Of a stretch of DNA of 64,000 nucleotides, positions 48,501 through 59,488 are shown piece by piece. Positions within the stretch are counted from its first letter, which is position 1. Every line of letters starts with the position of its first letter. Source of the DNA: Cymbidium sinense (Eukaryota > Streptophyta > Magnoliopsida > Asparagales > Orchidaceae). Where the stretch lies: positions 26,627,906 through 26,691,905 of the forward strand of contig CM038221.1 of the NCBI GenBank assembly GCA_021442155.1, in the 5' to 3' direction. The translations under genes and the position numbers were made by a program. The notes beneath the pieces are model-generated. The model saw only the letters and a list, made by a program, of their open reading frames with translations, was not told the origin of the DNA and made no database searches.

Positions 48501-50559
48501 TTAATTTAAAAAAAAGGTGAGATGAGCTTGTTGTTCCTAACCCATTCCCACATGTGTTTGATATTTTTTATTAATTTTTAGGTAATTAGATTCATTTTTA
48601 AGCATTGATTAGGTTAAGGTATGAATTAAGTAACTTAATTAACCTTTACTTACATCACCTTAGAAGAATTAACCAAATAATTATGAGTCAATAAGATGAC
48701 ATAAAACCCATAAGAAATTTAAATTTACAATGCACCTAATAATGAAAAGTCCTAATGTAATTTGGCTCACAATTAAAAGTTAATTAAGCTAAGAGGTTTA
48801 GCTTAAGTAATTTCAAAACACTCTTTCACACATGTGAATTGGGTTTTGATTTCCTTAATTGAACTTAGGATATTAAACACCTAAGAATCTATCCAAAGTA
48901 GATTAATTAAGTTCTGAAACTTTTTAGAATTTTTGGAAATTGATTAAGGGGAGAATTAATGAATTAACCCTTAATTAAAAGGAGATTAAGGAGAGAAAAT
49001 GGGGTTTAAGAAATAGCTTAGGGGAAATGCTCCAAAAATATTCCATAAACCTCTTACTTATTGGATCTAACCTTAATCAACCCTAATCATAGGTTAAAAT
49101 CACTAATCATACCCTAATTATGCTTAATTACATAAGGAGCATAATTAAGAAAACTATATGCAATTCTTCTAATCAAGCCTTCAACAAATCCCAAGAAAAT
49201 TAGGGGAGGCAGAAGTCATCCCCTAAAACTTACCCAAGAAATTTGAGATTAATCAGAGGCTTAATTAAAAAGTAATTAGCAAAATAAACTTTCCAATAAA
49301 ACCCAAATTCATAGAAAAGCATAATTCAAAACTCATCAAAATTAATTTTAAAATGGTTTATGTTTAATTATCTATCCATAGAATTTTATTTTACATTTTT
49401 TGTATTTTCTAGAAAGAGCTATGCATTTTAGAAGTTCTCTAAGTGCATTAGGAATTAATTAAAGCATTTTATTAATCCTAACTAATCCCTGACTCACGGT
49501 GCGACGCGTGGCGACGGCGATCAGCACGCTTTACACGCATCATGCCATGAGGGGGTCACTTAAGTTGTCACCTCACGGGTGGCGGTGGCAATGCACGTGC
49601 TTTAATCCTCTGTCATTCGATCAAAGATTGGACGACTAAGGATCTTCCCTCATTTTAAAAGGGGTAAAAGGATTTTCTAACGTGTTAAATAATCTCAGCT
49701 GTCCATCTAAAATGTGCAGATGGATGACTGAGATCATCCAAGTTCTTCCCCTTGATCAATAGAGACCGTCCATGATCAAGGGGAAGATCCAAGCTTGATC
49801 TAGCATAGAATTAAACCAAATTCAACCCACACCATCTAAAGACAGAGAGCATCAAATCCAACAGTCAAAAATCGATGGGGTGAAAATTTTATTGATAAAG
49901 CTCCACACTACATTGAGTTTAATGGTCAGAAAATCTCATACCTCGCCGGAGGTGATCACTGGCTCTTGATTCTCTTGGAGAAGCTTCGTCTAGTTGAGAC
50001 GAAGCCTTACTGAGAGTATGAGCACTTGAGATTGAGTAGATCAATGTATGGACCAATTCCTCCTTGCTTGAGCTTCAGCTTTGATCCAATTCAATCCTAC
50101 CTTACCTTTAGAACTTCAAAGAGAGCTTAGGCAAGCTTGACTTGACCCTCTGATGGAGTGTGCAAGAGCAATTGGATTCAAATGGAATGTAGAAGAAGTT
50201 AGAATTTCACTCTACCTCCCCTATTTTTGACTATTCAAAAGCCGAGAAAAGGAAAATGGGAAGAGCTCTAAGAGGCTTAGGATCAATCTCCAATGGCTCC
50301 TCTAGCTTCTTATCCTTCAATCGACCTTGAGTCAATGAAAATAGAAGTGAATTAAGGGGAGTATATCTCCCCCTTGAAGGATTGGATGGCCGGCAATGGA
50401 CATGCGATTTTGACCCAATTGATCATAAGTTGAGGCTGTTTGATCAGTTAGGAGTGTGCACATGGTCGTTTTGAGCCAAGGAGTGGATTGTCAACCTCCC
50501 ATGTGCTTGAATTTGAGCTTGAGAGGGAGTTTGAAATTGCAATTTTTGACCATAGGGTC

Positions 50560-51680
50560 GGGTTTGGTCTAGGGACCAAATGGGCTTACCCTAACCCATT
50601 AGGTTGAGTGCACCACTCTTCCCTAAGTCCCCGAGCTTAGGAAAGCCTCAAATGAATGTGAAGAGAGTATGACCAAATTACCTATGGATTAAGCCAAAAT
50701 TTGCTCTATGGACTAGGGGTATGATGGTCATTTTGATATTTTTTCCACTTTAGATATATTGGGTATGTGGAGAAACTAGGTTTGGCCAAGTTTCAATGGA
50801 TTTGGAATGGTTTGGCTCATGTTGTCTCATTTAGGTCAAAATGGGTCAACTTGGGTCAAGTTGATTAATTGGTCAAATTGGGTCAAACTAAGGGTTGGGT
50901 CAAGTTGGCTTTGGTTTGGTTCAATTTGGGTTAGTTTTCAATTTGGCTCATATGACTTCATTTAGGTCAAATGGGTCAAGTTGACCAATTTGACCCATTT
51001 GACCTATTTGAGGTAGGTCAAGGATAGGTTTAGGTTAGGTTAGTCATATGGAGTGGATTGGTATCATTATTTCCAATCAATTTTGGTCATGTTCAAATTT
51101 GGCTCAACATGACCCCTTTAGGTCATGTTGGGTCTAAGGTCAATTGGACCAGGTTAGGTTTAGTTGATCAATTGAGGCTTTGATCAAGTTCAACAAGTGA
51201 TTTGGAATGAACTTGTCCCAATGGTTTGGATCAATTTGGCTTAGATCAAGTTTTGATATATTTTAACCCTTTAGGTCAAAATGGGTCAACTTGGGTCAAG
51301 TGGCCAATTGAGTTAGGTTAGGCTCAAATGTTGGCTTGGTCAAGTTCAAACATAGGTCATGAGTGAACTTAGATCAATGGTTTTAATCAATTTGTCCTAT
51401 GGTTGAATTTGGCTATGTTAGGTTTCATTTTGGGTTAAGTGTTGACTTGGTCAACCCTTAGGTTTGACTTGGTTTGACCCAATTTGATTGATTGATCATC
51501 CCATGATGATTGTTGATCGTGATGAGAGAGATATATGAGTTTGGTTCAATCCAATTTGTTAGAATTAGAATTTGGCTCATAAGAGTACTTTAGGTCACTT
51601 TGGGTCAAGTAAGCCTAAGTGGGTCAAATGGCTTGGTCAAAGCTTGATTTGAAATTGGTTGAACTTGTTTATGGACTTAT
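50560..51680. repeat. TTGAC/GGTCAA-dense segment in D2
   Basis: Inverted counterpart of 37600-38350. It has the same conserved hairpin: GGTCAAATGGGTCAA at 50965-50979 and its complement at 50990-51004, with a 10-base loop in both copies. Confidence 0.7.
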
Positions 51681-51769
51681 GATTGAAATATAAATCCATT
51701 TGCAAGTGGTTTGAAGTCAAATGGGTTTTGATTCATTTAAGAATTTCATATTCAATGGAAGAATATGAA

Positions 51770-52680
51770 GGGGTTTTGAGTTTGATTTTTGAATTAGGTT
51801 TTGATTGTTTGATTGAAGTTTGGATTTATATATGGGTTCATGATTGTAGGTTTGATTGAATCATGAGAGAAAATCAATAGTTTGGCTTGATTTGGAATTG
51901 ATTTGGCTAAGTTCAAGATTTTGACTTGAAAGGCTTAGATTGGATTTTGAGTTGATTTGAGTTTGATTTTTGGAGTTGGTTTTGATTGTTTGAATTTATA
52001 TTTCATTTATAAATGTGAATATAAATGAGAATACAAATTGATCATGAGAAAATTTCAAGGATTTGAAGTGGTTTAATCATGATTTGGGCTAAATCCATTA
52101 AAGGGAATTTAAAGGATTTAAGGAAATTTTTAAATTGGAATTTAATTTTTGGATTTGATTTGATTGATTTATATTTATATTTCATTTATATATGAGAATA
52201 TAAATGTGAATATAAATGAGTTTTGAGAAAATCCCATGAGTTTGAATAGGTTTAATCATAATTTATGTTAAATCCATTAAAGGGAATTTAAAGGATTTAA
52301 GGGAATTTTTAAATTTGGAATTTAATTTTTGGATTTGATTTGATTCATTTATATTTATATTTCATTTATATATGAGAATATAAATGTGAATATAAATGAG
52401 TTTTGAGAAAATCACATGAGTTTGAATAGGTTTGATCATGGTTTAGGTTAAATCCATTAAAGGGAATTTAAAGGATTTGAGAAAGATTTCATGAATAGAT
52501 TTGGAATTTTGAGTTTAGTTTGATTGGTTTGAGTTTATATTTAATTTATATATGTGGATATAAATGAGAATATAAATGAATTATGAGAAGATCTCAAAGA
52601 TTTGATTTGGTTTTGATCAAGATTTTGGTTAAGTCCTTAAGGGAAGATTAAGGATTTAGGAAGATTTGAACTTAGTAATT
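51770..52680. repeat. 180-bp tandem array (about five copies) in D2
   Basis: TTTGATTTTTGGA/TTTAATTTTTGGATTTG-type starts recur near 51781, 51961, 52141, 52321 and 52501, a constant 180-bp period. The copies at 52141 and 52321 are nearly identical over the whole unit, and the outer copies are more diverged, the usual pattern of unequal exchange. Each unit carries a TATATTTCATTTATATATGAGA core. Confidence 0.9.
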
Positions 52681-53012
52681 TTGATGGATTTTGATCATGG
52701 GTTTCAATCAAAAGTTTCAAACATGGATTTTGATCATATGGATTTGATTTGGGTTTAGAGAAAATCAAATGAGATTGATTTGGAGTTTTACTTGAAGGAA
52801 GGAAGGTGATGAATGGTTCAAGCTAAGGGTAGGCAAATTTCCTAACACCCTTAGGGCATGACTAGTCCTATGGCTAATCCTTCTAAGTCTATACACTAGG
52901 TTGAGTATCAACCTAATCACTAGATGTGTCTTAAGACTAAGAAACTCTAAGAGAAATCTTATGTCTAAGATGGAGGTGTTGAGAGCTCATTCTAAAAATG
53001 AGGTCAATAACA

Positions 53013-54576
53013 CCTTCGATACCCATGATCTCTTTTTCATTCTGGTCTTCTTCTTCTTCATCTTCAACAGAGATTGAAGATCCCTCTTCTATTTGCTTCT
53101 ATGAAGACTCTTCTTCATAAGCGTCAAATTCAGGTTCAAGTTCCTTAGGTTCATGTTGTTGCTGATGGTGCTGAGCGGAGAGTTCATCTATATCTCAGAC
53201 CATATAGACGACTTCTACTTCCACAGTGACCTCTTCATCACCTTCTTTCTGCACATGAATTTCTGATTGACGTTTCCAGTGGATCTCTAGTTTAATGTGG
53301 GGAACAAATACCTCTTCCACTAAAGGATTTCAATCAAAGTCAACTTTCTCTTGTAAGGGTGAATCTGATCTATGATGGGATCTTAGGACTCTCGAGTGTC
53401 ATGTTCATGTCTTTCATTGATGTCACACTTCGAGTTTTATTATGGGGCCTCCATTCTATTTTCCTTTCACTAGGGTCTTTCTTGGGATTCCCCGAACATG
53501 CGGTCTAAGTGTCATGCTCCGATGCTCACCATGTGAAGCATACTTGTCTTGATGAATGGTTACCATAAGAGATGGCAACCTCTTTAATGGAGGTTCAATA
53601 TTTTCAATTGTCATAGGCCTCTGAAATCTTCTTTTCGTTAAGCCTCTGTCCTTGGCTACTCTGAGAATTTTGTGTATTCTGGAGGATGGTGTTTCAGGCT
53701 GTCTCCTCTGTGGTGGTGGAGCTTGACGTTGTTGATGCTAGAAGGACTGTTTTATTTCACCAGTAGAGCTATTCTTTTTTTACCCACTTTAGGTTATCAA
53801 AGTTATTGTGGGCAGGAATACTTGCTTGTAGCGATGTCACTCATTGCTCGTTTGAAGGGAATCTCGAGCTCTGTCAAGCGTTTCTTCTTCTTCTCTACCT
53901 TCTGGTTAATTTGCTTCCTGACGAGGAAGCTTTGTGATCTTGTTTTTTAGGTACAAAAGGTTCAATCGGCGAAGCTGTTATACCACGAGGCATTAAAGAC
54001 AGATTTTCCGAGTTCTTTTTGTCACGGGCTTCAGTTACTAGTCTTTTAAAATTGAAGTTCTCGGAAGAACTCCTTGACTGGTTACTCTAACTAGGCGAGA
54101 ATGGATAATAGGAGCTTCAGTAACTTGATGCCTTCCAGCATGGCCTCAGACAAATGTACCATAGGTGGGTACTTCAGAAGTTACAGTTATGATAGCTGGG
54201 AAATTCAAGCTATCAAATTGAATAGTAGCCCCAACATCTCCTATGTTGATAACGGTGTTAGCTAGGCAGATGTTTACACCATGCCCTAGATGGACAATGA
54301 AAGGAGTGCTCTGTAGATCCATTCTGCAAAAGTGAAAGATGGGGATTAGTAATTAGTAATAATTATTTCACCCTATACTTTCAAAATGTAGAGGTACTAT
54401 AGAATAAAATAATAGTGTAATAAAAGTACACTCTACATAATAATTCATTCGACGTAGAGTCTCCTACAATAGTAATTTGAATTTATTACACATCTAAATC
54501 ACCATTCTTATTTTGAATTTTCAAATATTTTATTGCTTTTATAGCATATGACTAGCCAAAGATGGAAAGAGAATCT
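53013..54576 (-). pseudogene. N-terminal gag/leader of element A
   Basis: Collinear with 1935-3590 of A', starting CCTTCGATACCCATGATC right after D2. Highly decayed; no open segment is worth calling a gene (the plus-strand frame at 53672-53950 is a shadow). It contains the leader up to the PBS. Confidence 0.65.
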
Positions 54577-54602
54577 TATCCCCAGCAGAGTTTCCAAAAA
54601 TC
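54577..54602 (-). other. Primer binding site of element A
   Basis: On the plus strand TATCCCCAGCAGAG...CAAAAATC lies directly left of the LTR edge TGCGAGATCC. The complement (…CTCTGCTGGGGATA) matches the Tat-type primer site seen in A'. Probably tRNA-Arg, from what is known of related elements. Confidence 0.7.
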
Positions 54603-57035
54603 TGCGAGATCCAAAAATTCGCCACCGACCTCTTGACAATAACTGAACTGAAGAGAGTTTGATTTTAAGTGTCAGTGTAATTTTCAGAAGGTAGATTGAA
54701 TAGTATATAAGACACTACCCAGAGATTTCATCCTCATTTTGCGAGTACTTTAGATCTGGTTCCAAGTTTCCTATAAAGCAAGCCCTTAAGTTATCCCCTG
54801 ATAAGTGAGAGAGAACTTTTGATTAAGGCTAGTCATTAGATCGCTTAATATGTAGCATATAGAAGTAGCATATGGAGTTTCATAATTTTGATTATGATGA
54901 AATTCATCATTTTAGCTTAAACTGAATGATTGGGGGAATGATGACGTGCCCGATCTAGATCCCATGGTTCCGTCATCTCGGGCCGTCGTGGTCCCTAGTC
55001 CACTTAGTCAGAGGAAGTTGTCAAGCCAACCTAACCGAAGGATTCTTATCAACAACACATGAGTTACGTCATCCAAGAAATCCTTGTAGACCTGGGTGGG
55101 GGGTCTTACCTTTCACATTATTTGCTTGAAGAGATAACTTCATAGCCTTTAAGGATTTTTGAAGAAAGGAAGGGAACTTGCTTGCATTTTAAGTTAGTAG
55201 TTTACTTTAGTATTACATTTCCTCTTTGTTTTGTTTTGTTTCCTTTAAGCATTCTCCTCTTTGTTTTAATGTTTATCTTAATGTTTATCATGCATTTTTT
55301 ATTTAATTTGAGTTTAGGCAATTTTCATTTGAATTTGTTTAAGTCCCAAATTTTACTAAAAATTTTGGCACCGGTTCGGCTAGATGGAGTGACATCTAAC
55401 AGATGTTGGCTTGCTAGATGCATATTGACCGTCATCTTCCTTTTTATATGGGGCATTAGCAAGGTCTTGGAACCTGCAAAAGAAAATCACAAGCTTGCAT
55501 ATACTTCCACATTGACATTTATACACATCCACAACTTATACTTCGACGCATCCACAATTTCTTGCAATTTTATTCCCTATTTTGGATTAGAGAATGAAAT
55601 GAAGAGGGCTCAGTTTAGTTCAAATGGAAAAGAAGAGTGTTCCGCTAAGAGGAGAAAATGGGAAAATTATGAAGGAGAATTGCTGGGAGATGTTTGGCTA
55701 CAGGATTCAAACTGGATTTAGGTTGGATTTAACTTAAATCTTACCAATCGGCAATTCTAAGGTTTGGAGAAAAATGGAGGAAGAAAATGGGAAATCTGTA
55801 ATTTTGGTTTGGAGAAGAAATGGAAGAAGGAAGGAAAAAAGAAAGGGGAAGAAGAATTTGGTTTGAGGAAAATGAAGAAGGGAGAAAGGGAAGAAGAAAC
55901 AGTTCTGGAGGAGAGGAAAGCATCAAGGAGATCTGAGAGAACAGTTCTGCAGCTTTAGGCTTCATGCACTCGGTTTGGAGATCTAAATGGAAGGTTTCTT
56001 GGCGTGAGGGATGAGGGCTCAATTTCCTTTCCTGTGTGCGCGAAGAGGGGCGGGTCACGTGAACTGGAGCACATGAGTGGAGGAATATGGTCGATTCGGG
56101 TTACTTAAATGGAATTTGGTGGATTTAGGTTGATTCCATTTCTTTAAGCGCTTAATCGCACTTAAAATGAATTTTAAGTTGATAAAATCACATAGTTGAT
56201 GTATATATCAATCTTAGCTTATTATGATGTTCTAGACGCAACGATGCAGTCCATTTCGCAATCGAAAGCCATTTGGTTTGAGTCAGCATCAAATTGAGTT
56301 AATTTCAGCTCAAAATATGTGTCACCACTTTTGACCACTCGATTTTCGCTCAAACTTATCTGAATTGAGTACAAATAATCTTACTTGATAGATTTTGATG
56401 TTTTGAAGCTAATGGCATAATCAATTTTGTGAACAGAGGTCATTTGGTTTACGTTGGTACCTCTTAACTTCAATATACGTGAAGACGCATTGATGACTCA
56501 ATCGCTTGATCAATTGATCGTCAAGTTATGAAATATTTATATTCTAACAAATTTTAATGTTTTGAACGCGATGACAAAGTCCGTTCGTCGATCGGAGGTC
56601 ATTTGGATTGATTTTAGTGACATTCTGTGTATTTCAGTCTCGATTCACGTGCTGTCACTTCCGCTCATTCAACATTTGCATAGACTCGTTCAAATTGAGT
56701 GTGGATAGTCTCACTTGATATGTTTGATTTTTGAAGTTAATGGCATGATCAATTTTATGAATGGAGGTCGTTTGGATATCATCGTAGCTTCTTGACTCTA
56801 ATATACGCATCGGCACATTAATAGCTTGATTGCTTAATCGGTTATCGTTAGATTGTACAATATTTATATTATGAGCATGACGGTAAAGTCCATTCATCAA
56901 TCGAAGGTTGTTTCAACCTTTTTTGGTGACGTCCAGTGTATTTTGAGCTTCGATTTGCACACTGTCATTTCTGAAGTCCATCGAATTTGACTTGTCGGCT
57001 TGACTTGACTTATGACACATACATGAAGGTCAACA
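54603..57035 (-). repeat. 5' LTR of element A (with a 1.2-kb internal deletion)
   Basis: On the plus strand TGCGAGATCC...GAAGGTCAACA, 2433 bp against 3769 bp for the 3' LTR. At 55095-55110 the sequence jumps from the equivalent of about 21560 to about 22778, removing the TATA-containing part. The splice donor of the leader is also changed here (GTTAGTAG). Open frames (55182-55721, 55741-56058, 56655-56900) are shadows. Confidence 0.88.
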
Positions 57036-57040
57036 ATATG
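57036..57040. other. Target-site duplication of element A, right copy (ATATG)
   Basis: Corresponds to GCATG at 21076-21080 with two transitions. Confidence 0.7.
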
Positions 57041-57338
57041 CAAGGAGTGCACAATGTGTTTCATATTTCTCTTCTACAAAAAATATATTACTGATGAAGC
57101 CAACAAGATTATAGTTGATTCTATTTATATTCACCCTGATCTCACATTTGTGGAGTAGCCAGAAAGAATTATAGATTATGATGTTAAGCATCTCAGGAAT
57201 AGGGAAATTCTATTTGTCCGTGTATTGTGGAAATATGGATCAAAACGAGAAGTTATATGGGAGAAGGAATCGAAAATGCGAGAACTTTACCCTCATCTGT
57301 TTAATCAAAGGTATGTTTATTTATGTTATTGTCATTAA
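57036..57338 (+). pseudogene. Integrase C-terminus and chromodomain-like tail of element B
   Basis: After the TSD copy (57036-57040) the frame of B's integrase resumes with QGVHNVFHISLL, then DPDLTFVE, a stop in place of Gln, PERIIDYDVKHLRN, LFVRVLWKYG, VIWEKESKMRELYPHLF, and stops at 57336-57338. The VLWxxxG...ATWE-like pattern is the degenerate chromodomain of Tekay/Del elements. It would help target integration to heterochromatin. Confidence 0.88.
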
Positions 57339-57360
57339 ATTTCGAGTACAAAATTTTTTT

Positions 57361-57375
57361 ATAAGAGGGAGAGAT
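57361..57375 (+). other. Polypurine tract of element B
   Basis: ATAAGAGGGAGAGAT directly before the 3' LTR start TGTAATAATCG. Confidence 0.85.
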
Positions 57376-59483
57376 TGTAATAATCGAAAAATCAACACCA
57401 AAAAAAAAGGAAAAAAATAAAATAAAATCCAAACATCTCGACGATTGGCTGCGGATTCGAAAAGTCAAAAAGAGGAAGGCTTAAATTTGGTTTGTCAAAA
57501 ATGAACCCCCAAACGTAGTGAAAGAGGAAACGAGAGAGGGAGAAAAAGAGAAAGATGGCTTCCTTGTGTGCGTCTAGCCAGAGCACCCGTCTTGACGACC
57601 ACGAGAGGAGGAGGAGATCCTTCCGTGTAGACTAAGGAAGAAAAGGAGGAGGAACCCTGCGAGGAGGAGGAAGGGAGTCATCATGTGTGACCTGACGAAA
57701 AAGGAGCAGGAGTGAGCGACGGGTTGGGGCTTAGGGCAAAAAAAAATCGAGAGGTATATAATTTTTTTATTCCTTTTTGGATTTTATAAAATGAGGAAAT
57801 GCCTATATATATAAGGGTTTTCTATTTTCTTATTTAAAATTTGGATTTAATTAGGTTATTATTAAGTCAGTAAGGAATTTATTTAGGAGTTTTGCAAACA
57901 ATGATATGACATTATTTTATCTCTAATTTGATGAAAATACATCTATATATAATTTTAAATTCCAGAATGTATACAACCCTAATTCTATTGGATTACCTAA
58001 ACTATTAAATAGCCATGATTTTATTATAGGATATTAGTGAAAATAATAGATTTTCAAGAAAAGAAAATTTTAAATGAATTAGTAAATGAAAGAATTTAAG
58101 CCTTAATTGTTTAAGGATTCTTGAAACTTTAAGGTTAATGATTTTATAAAAGATAATTTATAATCATGAGAATTGAATTGATTATATATTATGATTCTTA
58201 AATTGAAATCATTAGAGAGAAAGATAGAAATTTTTAATTCAAATTAAATTAAGAAAATTAATCCTTGAATAGAGAAAATGAAAGATATTGTGTATGTACA
58301 TAATTTAATAATTAAATTAACTAAATATGATAATTATTATTATTTGTAAACTTAGCTTAATTTTAAAAATAGGCAATAAAATTTGAGGAATGCAAGCATT
58401 AAACAATAAAAGATATATAATAATATTATAGATAAGAAATGAATAAAATAAGTAAATTACTTTCAAATATTGGTAAAGTCAAGATTTTCATTTTATAGGT
58501 ACTCAAATTAAGGAAATGAGTGTTAAAGATAAGGAGATTCAAAAGAAAGCTTCAAATTAAAGTAGGTAATTATGTTATTACATTTATGATAAAATTTTAT
58601 TTATTTCTTGTGTTGAAATGCATTTGTACATGATTATGACTTTTTCCTGTACAGCAAATTGTGATTGATTTTCTCGCTTTTCTATTGAATAAGCGCGAAT
58701 CTTAGATCATATTGTCTTACGTCATTTCTGAGTTAATTGATTTACTATTGTGAATCAATATGCATAGTTGTATAAATTGTATACTATGAATGTGTATGTT
58801 TGGAAGTGGAGTTTACCCCCTTATGGTATTAGCTGGGGATGCAATATACACGTGCACAAAAAGGCTAATGAAATTGGCAAATGATAATGGCTACTTGTCC
58901 TTTTGATGAGTTTTGGTAAATATTTTCTTTTGGTAAAGGTTTAGATGGTGACTCCTAAAATAGTTCATAAATGTAAAAGTAAAGTTCATAAGAAATATTC
59001 ATTTGTACATATCTTCTATATATTTGATTATTTGAGCAATTTCTTTTATGTACATGTGATAACAAAAACTGTCATACATACTATTTATATTTTCCTATTT
59101 TACTATAGTGTAAAAGCATAATTCACCTACTGAATTTTATTCAATTGCAAGTTATTTATATTTTTCAGGTAACCATCCTAACTAGATGGATGATAGAATG
59201 GAGGGTTATGTTTATCATCGTAAAGAGACTTCAAGATAGGTATTTATGTTGATTATGTTAATTTATATTTTAAATTATATTTCATATGAATTATGTTAGT
59301 AGAAATGTTATATGTGTGGACAAATTGTTAATTGTGTTGTGGATTGTAGTGACTTTTATATGAGTTGAAAAACATATTGTGTAATTTCATTTAAGATTGA
59401 AAATGTTAGGTAAGGTTTTCTTTTATCCATCTGACCGTCTATTTCCGCTTTGGTATTCCAAGCTCTCGGGTCAGGTCATGACA
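57376..59483 (+). repeat. 3' LTR of element B
   Basis: 2108 bp, TGTAATAATCG...GGTCATGACA, paired with 14559-16720. The TSD GGTTT follows at 59484-59488. The open frame at 59397-59639 crosses the LTR end and is not a gene. Confidence 0.92.
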
Positions 59484-59488
59484 GGTTT
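59484..59488. other. Target-site duplication of element B, right copy (GGTTT)
   Basis: Identical to 14554-14558. Confidence 0.9.

Larger units (their letters stand above)
44706..53012 (-). mobile_element. D2: about 8.3-kb Tat-like LTR (probably solo), minus strand
   Basis: On the minus strand it begins TGTTATTGACCTC and ends TTTTTCTCCACA, so it has TG...CA ends. The last part (plus 44706-45150) is homologous to the inner end of A's LTR: CAGAGATTCTCC near 44950, a TCCCTACAGGAGCAAGC block near 45015 and CTCTCGATTAAGGC near 45080, in the same order and spacing as 21170-21320. Together with the TGTTGACC start shared with A and A' this marks it as an LTR. It has no internal domains, no coding frame and no second LTR in the same orientation. 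No clear TSD was found (ACAGC left, CCTTC right), which weakens the simple solo-LTR reading. It is unusually long. Confidence 0.65.
21081..57035 (-). mobile_element. Giant Tat-lineage Ty3/gypsy element A with nested insertions
   Basis: Minus-strand element of 35.96 kb, or about 20.7 kb once D1 and D2 are removed. It lies in the integrase of B. In plus coordinates: 3' LTR 21081-24849, PPT at 24850, an antisense plus-strand gene 25038-28329, non-coding spacer, pol 30256-35051, gag pieces 35048-36499, 43491-44705 and 53013-54350, PBS near 54580, 5' LTR 54603-57035. Tat hallmarks are two RNase H domains, RT with DLNKACPKDDFPLP and YVDDLVVKS, the primer-site type and an antisense extra ORF next to the 3' LTR (as in Retand/Grande-type members). 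Confidence 0.9.
14559..59483 (+). mobile_element. Tekay/Del-type chromovirus B, split by a 36-kb nested insertion
   Basis: Plus-strand Ty3/gypsy element with 2.1-kb LTRs (14559-16720 and 57376-59483), an initiator-Met PBS, a PPT and a perfect 5-bp TSD. Without the nested element A (21081-57035) it would be about 8.97 kb. The order is gag, protease, RT, RNase H, integrase, chromodomain-like tail. The tail beyond the insertion (PERIIDYDVKHLRN ... VLWKYG ... EMRELYPHLF-like) is the Tekay/Del signature. The integrase frame continues exactly across the insertion (...LVLPSRM | QGVHNVFH...). All genes carry stops. Confidence 0.92.

Noticed and set aside
36500..53012. A single giant foldback transposon with 7-kb terminal inverted repeats
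   Set aside because: The spacer 43491-44705 is collinear host gag in the same orientation as the flanks, as the uninterrupted A' copy shows. Two separate events fit better, even though the outer flanks (CCTCC and CCTTC) look a little alike.
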